Shown here piece after piece: positions 60,335-64,000 of a DNA stretch of 64,000 nucleotides. The notes under the pieces are model-generated. The model did not search any database. It saw nothing but the letters and a program-made list of their open reading frames with translations, and was not told where the DNA came from. Numbering within the stretch: position 1 is the first letter of the stretch; every line of letters begins with the position of its first letter. Position numbers and translations under genes: made by a program. The DNA lies in NCBI GenBank assembly GCA_020633415.1, contig JACKDQ010000008.1, forward strand, positions 1 to 64,000, read 5' to 3'. Source of the DNA: Deltaproteobacteria bacterium (GTDB lineage: Bacteria > Myxococcota_A > Polyangia > GCA-2747355).

Positions 60335-60904
60335 ATGAGCGAGACGGGTCCGAGAGTTATAAAGCGGTACGCCAATCGCAAGTTGTACGATACTCGTGAC
60401 AGCCGGTACGTCACCCTCGATCAGATCTCTGAAATGATTAGGCAAGGGGAGGACGTCAAGGTGGTCGACAACGCCACTAAGGAGGACCTGACCTCGGTGA
60501 CGTTGGCCCAGATTCTCTTCGAGGAGGAGAAGCGGCAGCGCAGTTTTCTGCCGCTCGCTGCGCTGCGCAACATCATTCAAAGCGGCGGAGATTCGCTGCA
60601 CGGCTTGATGAACCAGCTGAGCGAATCGGCGACCCGCGTTTTTCGACGAGAAGAGCAGCAGGAGCGCGGTGGGGATGCTCAGGGGCCGATCGAACGTCGA
60701 CGCGAAGAGTCGTTCGAGCCGACGGCGGTGATGCGCGAGTTTGTCGAACACGTTCAGGGCGCGATCGACACTTGGCAGCGCCGGATTGAGTCCAATATCA
60801 ATCACGCTGTCGAGAGCGTCTCGCCCTTTGCGCCGCTGCAAAAAGAGCTCGCTGAGTTGCGCCAGCGGATGGGTGAGCTGGAGCGCAAGCTCGAAGGGCG
60901 CTAG
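60335..60904 (+). CDS. phaR: Polyhydroxyalkanoate synthesis regulator PhaR-like
   Basis: 189 residues. The N-terminal domain VIKRYANRKLYDTRDSRYVTLDQI is the DNA-binding signature of PHA accumulation regulators. A coiled-coil end (about 130-188, ELRQRMGELERKLEGR) probably gives oligomers or granule binding. These repress phasin genes and bind PHA granules. No PHA synthase or phasin gene is in the window, so its targets lie elsewhere. AGAGGGA stands directly before ATG. Confidence 0.9.
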   Translation: MSETGPRVIKRYANRKLYDTRDSRYVTLDQISEMIRQGEDVKVVDNATKEDLTSVTLAQILFEEEKRQRSFLPLAALRNIIQSGGDSLHGLMNQLSESATRVFRREEQQERGGDAQGPIERRREESFEPTAVMREFVEHVQGAIDTWQRRIESNINHAVESVSPFAPLQKELAELRQRMGELERKLEGR

Positions 60905-61029
60905 CAAGCTGATCGGGTTCTGGCGCCAAGCTGACGCGCCTGCCGTAGATCCACCGCAAAGCTCAGATCAATGCGCAGCGCGCGCATCCGCGCCGCTTGA
61001 GGCAGCTGACATTTGCCAGCGTTGGCGAG

Positions 61030-62232
61030 CTAGTAATCGAGTGCGACAGCCAAGTTAACCGCGTGCTGCGCACCGGCTTTGTCGGCGATCTGGGTTGTGG
61101 TGAAGCTGCCCAGGGTCGGCAGCGGATCGGCAACAGAACCGGCGGCGAAGTAGCTGTACTCGGCCAAGAACGAGACGATGTAGACGTTGAGGCGTACGCC
61201 CAAGAAGACGCGGTGGCGTAGGATATTGGCCTGGGCGTCGAAGGCAAAGTTTGCTCGACAGTCGGCGACGCGGCATTGGGTCAGCTTCAACGGGTCGGGG
61301 TTGGCGGCGGCGGTCTGAGCGACCGGGTCGACGCTCGGCGTGGCGTCGATGACCAGCGAATCGGCGATAATCCAGAGCAATTGGTAGCCGAGGTACGGCA
61401 TGATGTTCACCGTCGATGCGATACCCAGGTGCTTGGAAAGCGAGAAGTCTAGGCCCGCGACGGTCAGGTTGAAGTCTGGTGTGCCGATCACGCGGCTGGC
61501 CATGCCGCGGATCGCAAAGGACGGTAGCGGCAGATCCTGAAAACCCTCGTGCAACGCCAGCTTGGCGTGGACCAAGGCTGACCACATGTTGCTGCCAAAC
61601 AGGTGCCGCACGCCGAAGCCCAGCTCGAAGCTCGGCACGGGCAACCAGAGGCCTTTGCGAACCATCAACGTTAGCGTCGGGGCGACGGTCGGTGGCAGTT
61701 CGCGTGCCACACGGGTGGTGTCGCCGTTGGCGATCGCTGCATCGCTGACCCCCTTGGCCGCACGCCAATAGGGCTGCGCGACGTTGTCGACGACGGCGCC
61801 GCTGCCATCTCGAATCTCGTGGTTGGTCTGGCGGCGCGGATTGACCGTTGTCATGCCTACTTCGGCCGAGAACGTAAAGCCGTTGTAGCCGAAGGTCTCT
61901 GCTGGCGACAGCACATTGGGAGCGAAGACGACGCCGAGCTCGGACATCAGCGAGCGGAAAGCGACGTGATCGCGGTGGACCGTTTGTACGTCGCCGAGGT
62001 TCGGTGTGTACTGACCACAGGGCACGCGTGTGGCGTTGACCGTTTCGATCTGGCAAAGGCGGCCAATGTTGAGATCCCAGGTGTCCGCATGGGCGGCGCT
62101 TCCCGTCACCAGGTTGATCGTCAGCAGGACCATCGCCGCTGCAGCCCAGCGGGCCAGGGGAACGAGGCGAAGAGAACATCGCCAAACCGTTGCTGTTCGA
62201 TGACAGCTACCGCGTGAGAAAAGGCGGGGCAT
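61030..62232 (-). CDS. Hypothetical outer-membrane protein
   Basis: 400 residues. An extended basic N-terminus and hydrophobic segment (about 27-49, ending SAAHA) form a signal peptide. The rest is rich in alternating strands with Gly, aromatic and polar residues, ending AVNLAVALDY, which fits an outer-membrane barrel. Four cysteines (two near the N-terminus, two in CRVADCR) may pair. No family recognised. AGGAG stands before ATG. A perfect 18-bp palindrome lies upstream. Confidence 0.6.
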   Translation of the reverse strand: MPRLFSRGSCHRTATVWRCSLRLVPLARWAAAAMVLLTINLVTGSAAHADTWDLNIGRLCQIETVNATRVPCGQYTPNLGDVQTVHRDHVAFRSLMSELGVVFAPNVLSPAETFGYNGFTFSAEVGMTTVNPRRQTNHEIRDGSGAVVDNVAQPYWRAAKGVSDAAIANGDTTRVARELPPTVAPTLTLMVRKGLWLPVPSFELGFGVRHLFGSNMWSALVHAKLALHEGFQDLPLPSFAIRGMASRVIGTPDFNLTVAGLDFSLSKHLGIASTVNIMPYLGYQLLWIIADSLVIDATPSVDPVAQTAAANPDPLKLTQCRVADCRANFAFDAQANILRHRVFLGVRLNVYIVSFLAEYSYFAAGSVADPLPTLGSFTTTQIADKAGAQHAVNLAVALDY

Positions 62233-62254
62233 CGATGTTGGATCTCCTCGAGTC

Positions 62255-62272
62255 GTTATCCGTCAGGATAAC
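62255..62272. promoter_or_regulatory. 18-bp inverted repeat, possible operator
   Basis: GTTATCC-GTCA-GGATAAC is a perfect 7-bp inverted repeat with a 4-base spacer. It lies between divergent genes, 23 bases from one start and about 105 from the other. Size and symmetry suit a dimeric repressor, though a small RNA hairpin in the leader of the minus-strand gene is also possible. Confidence 0.45.
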
Positions 62273-62377
62273 AACCCGCGACCCTTTTAGGCAACAATCG
62301 CCGGGAGCTTGACCGCCTGGAGCTTGCTTCGGCGTCGTGGTAATGTACCGCCAACAAGACCGTCGGGAGGCTGGGTA

Positions 62378-63280
62378 ATGCGTGCATGGGCCGCGGCTCT
62401 GCTAGTCATGTTCACCGTTAGCGTGAGTTTCGCTCAAACCAAAGCCGAGCTTGGCGATGCGCGGACCGCGTTCAAACGCGGTCAGAAAATGTACGGCGAA
62501 GGCAATTACGCTGAGGCTGTGGTGGCCTTCAAGAAGGCCTACGCGATCACCGGCGATGGCCTGGTGATGGGGCAGGTTGCGCTGGCTTACGAAAAGGGCG
62601 GAGACTACCAGGCCGCTTTGCAGGCGCTGCGTATCTATCGCGCTTCGCTGCCCAAGTCCGATCGCGGCCCCGTCGATCAGCTTGCCGTCCGCTATCAGCG
62701 AGAGATCGACGCCGGAAACTCCCGGCCGCTGGTCTTGCCGTCGACGGCAGCGGAGACACCAGCTGCGATGACCAAGGCGCCGCCCGCCGCAGGCGCCGCC
62801 GCTGCAACGTCAGCGACACAGCAGCCCGAGAAAGCGCCAACGCCGGTTACGCAGCCACGGGCCGATGCAGAGGCCCGCGATAACAGCGACGACGCGGATG
62901 AAGGCGCCGATGGCGAGAAAGGCGATCAGTCTTCCGCAGGGCCGGCGAAGAAGGACCGCCTCTGGACCTGGGTTGCTGCCGGGTCGGCGGGAGCACTGGC
63001 GGTGGGTGCGTTGGTCGTCGGGCTCAGCGCACAAAGCAAGTTCGATGAACTCGATCAGACTTGTCGCGGCAGCTGCCCACCGTCGGACATATCTGCGGTG
63101 GAGAATCGCGCACTGGCCGCAGACATCCTCTGGGGTGTGGCCGGAGCGGCAGCGCTCACGGCGGTGATCCTGTATTTTGTCGAAGGCAAGAGTGATCCAG
63201 CCGAGAGCCGTACGGGTTGGATCTTCACGCCAGTCGGGGCGGCGGGCACCGTGGGTTTGGGCGCTCAGCTGCGCTACTAG
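62378..63280 (+). CDS. Exported TPR protein with C-terminal membrane helices
   Basis: 300 residues from ATG 62378, with GGGAGG seven bases upstream. Signal peptide about 1-20. TPR-like region about 22-100 (FKRGQKMYGEGNYAEAVVAFKKAYAIT). A Pro/Ala/Asp linker follows. Two membrane helices (about 205-225 and 250-270) flank a short Cys-containing loop (CRGSCPPSD). This plan is common among myxobacterial envelope proteins of unknown role. Confidence 0.7.
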   Translation: MRAWAAALLVMFTVSVSFAQTKAELGDARTAFKRGQKMYGEGNYAEAVVAFKKAYAITGDGLVMGQVALAYEKGGDYQAALQALRIYRASLPKSDRGPVDQLAVRYQREIDAGNSRPLVLPSTAAETPAAMTKAPPAAGAAAATSATQQPEKAPTPVTQPRADAEARDNSDDADEGADGEKGDQSSAGPAKKDRLWTWVAAGSAGALAVGALVVGLSAQSKFDELDQTCRGSCPPSDISAVENRALAADILWGVAGAAALTAVILYFVEGKSDPAESRTGWIFTPVGAAGTVGLGAQLRY

Positions 63281-63348
63281 CGTGCACTTCGAAATATTAA
63301 CCGCGTTTTGAAGTGCGCGTTGTGCGCTATCTGTGAGGAACAAGATCG

Positions 63349-63852
63349 ATGAAGAGCCTAAAGTTTCTAGTTGCCGCTGTATCCGTCGTCGCCTTGGCCG
63401 CCTGCTCGGCCGTGCTCGATACCGAACGTCTGGGCAAGAAGGACACAGGCGCTAGCGATAGTGCAGCGGCTGATCTGAGTGTCAACGCCGACGGTTCGCG
63501 ATCCGATGGTGGGATCGTCGATGGCACCGTCGACCAATCCCGCAGCGATGGGTCGACCGTCGACGGGCCCAAGCTCGATGCCGCGCCCCCTGACAGCATT
63601 GCGCCCGACAGTGCCGTGCCCGATAGTGCGGTACCCGATAGTGCCGTGCCCGATAGTGCGGTACCCGACAGTGCCGTGCCCGATAGTGCGGTACCCGACA
63701 GTGCCGTACCCGACAGTGCCGTGCCCGATAGCGCCGTGCCCGATAGCGCCGTACCCGACAGTGCCGTGCCCGACAGTGCCGTGCCCGACAGCAGCGTCGA
63801 TTTCGCGCTCAGCGACGCCCAATCCGACGGCGACGGCGCGACCTCCGACTGA
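63349..63852 (+). CDS. Lipoprotein with PDSAV pentapeptide repeats
   Basis: 167 residues. The leader ends VVALAAC, a good lipobox. The mature protein is acidic and low in complexity (Asp, Ser, Ala, Pro, Val). Residues about 86-145 hold 12 exact PDSAV units, then PDSSV, with a degenerate PDSIA before them. No folded domain is seen, so it is probably a flexible rod or spacer on the cell surface. GAGG lies ahead of ATG. Confidence 0.75.
   Translation: MKSLKFLVAAVSVVALAACSAVLDTERLGKKDTGASDSAAADLSVNADGSRSDGGIVDGTVDQSRSDGSTVDGPKLDAAPPDSIAPDSAVPDSAVPDSAVPDSAVPDSAVPDSAVPDSAVPDSAVPDSAVPDSAVPDSAVPDSAVPDSSVDFALSDAQSDGDGATSD
63604..63783 (+). repeat. 15-bp minisatellite, 12 in-frame units
   Basis: Twelve consecutive 15-base units of the form CCCGAYAGYGCSGTR encode PDSAV. 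Units start every 15 bases from 63604. Substitutions are almost all at third codon positions, so the peptide is kept constant while the DNA drifts. A variant unit (63784-63798, PDSSV) ends the array. Confidence 0.95.
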
Positions 63853-63854
63853 GA

Positions 63855-63895
63855 TTCGCCCGCGGTGGCGTTTTGCGCTGCAGCGCGGGGGCGAA
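63855..63895 (+). terminator. Hairpin after the repeat lipoprotein gene
   Basis: TTCGCCCGCG (63855-63864) pairs with CGCGGGGGCGAA (63884-63895) with two unpaired G. It lies just after the stop. There is no T-tract, so its role as a terminator is uncertain. Confidence 0.35.
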
Positions 63896-63914
63896 ATGTG
63901 GTTAGTCTCTCGCC

Positions 63915-64000
63915 GTGTATCAGCTATTCGTCGCATGGCGCGCCTTGAAGCGAATGGGGCCAGGCTCTTGGCTGCCCTGGCTGTTTGCTGGCGTGTTCTT
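63915..64000 (+). CDS. Start of a membrane protein, possibly a LolC/E-type ABC permease (partial)
   Basis: An open frame from GTG 63915 runs off the window (28 codons). It begins YQLFVAWRALKRM, then a hydrophobic stretch WLPWLFAGVF. A short lead with LFxAWRxL before the first helix is common in FtsX/LolC-type permeases, but so little sequence is available that this is only a guess. Confidence 0.4.
   Translation, partial: MYQLFVAWRALKRMGPGSWLPWLFAGVF

Noticed and set aside
61055..62185. 376-residue minus-strand frame
   Set aside because: Another frame of the outer-membrane gene 61030-62232; Arg-rich, no signal peptide or domain.

Overview
The window is GC-rich and gene-dense. It carries about 55 protein genes on both strands and no rRNA, tRNA, insertion sequence, prophage or CRISPR array that I can see. 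The gene style points to a Myxococcota-like (former deltaproteobacterial) bacterium: a PEGA-type Ser/Thr kinase, an FHA-type sigma-54 activator, a PATAN/DUF4388 protein, many lipoproteins with Asp/Pro/Ser-rich linkers, and a protease ending in a MYXO-CTERM-like tail. This assignment is an inference from gene content.

Layout. 1-5008: a secreted gluzincin-like peptidase, a fatty-acid desaturase, two small exported proteins and a MATE transporter. 5157-11443: a Ser/Thr kinase, an FHA/sigma-54 activator, a sigma-54-type promoter, a thioredoxin-fold lipoprotein with an in-frame TGA at the first position of a CxxC motif (probable selenocysteine), a DUF6029-like outer-membrane protein and a redoxin lipoprotein that has lost both catalytic cysteines. 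11416-16900: an unknown gene, a eukaryote-type GMP synthetase, and an acyltransferase/GNAT/M14-peptidase trio. 16886-21391 (minus): ftsE-ftsX-envC-miaA-epimerase. 21537-22268: a collagen-like lipoprotein. 22269-22931: a long regulatory region with tandem NrdR boxes. 22932-28707: class II ribonucleotide reductase nrdJ and a large FAD/Fe-S oxidoreductase. 28704-33083 (minus): a TPR/lipoprotein/rhodanese/MauE/DsbA operon. 33151-38315: two Opp/Dpp-type ATPases and a 1116-residue PATAN/TPR protein. 38319-43310 (minus): an LeuA-like enzyme with a small Cse60-like gene, and an ECF sigma/anti-sigma pair behind two beta-barrel genes. 43441-52261 (plus): an Lgt homologue, a trypsin-like protease, tldD-tldE, a sodium-solute symporter and a lipase-like lipoprotein. 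52258-60212 (minus): an RNB ribonuclease, RluA-type pseudouridine synthase, MltD-like transglycosylase, TatA and an MJ0042/DUF3426-like protein. 60335-64000: PhaR, an outer-membrane protein, a TPR protein, a lipoprotein with a 15-bp minisatellite, and the start of a membrane protein.

The most notable feature is 5157-11443. Its order suggests a path from kinase to phosphothreonine-reading FHA activator to sigma-54 promoter to a UxxC selenolipoprotein, an outer-membrane protein and a redox-dead redoxin. The parts are read from the sequence; the wiring is inference. Second in interest is the nrdJ control region: two 16-bp NrdR-like boxes exactly 32 bp apart, a promoter, and a leader of about 350 nt with repeats and an 8-bp hairpin.

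Coordinates follow the start codon I judge best. Several starts are GTG or TTG and were chosen from a Shine-Dalgarno sequence or from gene overlap.
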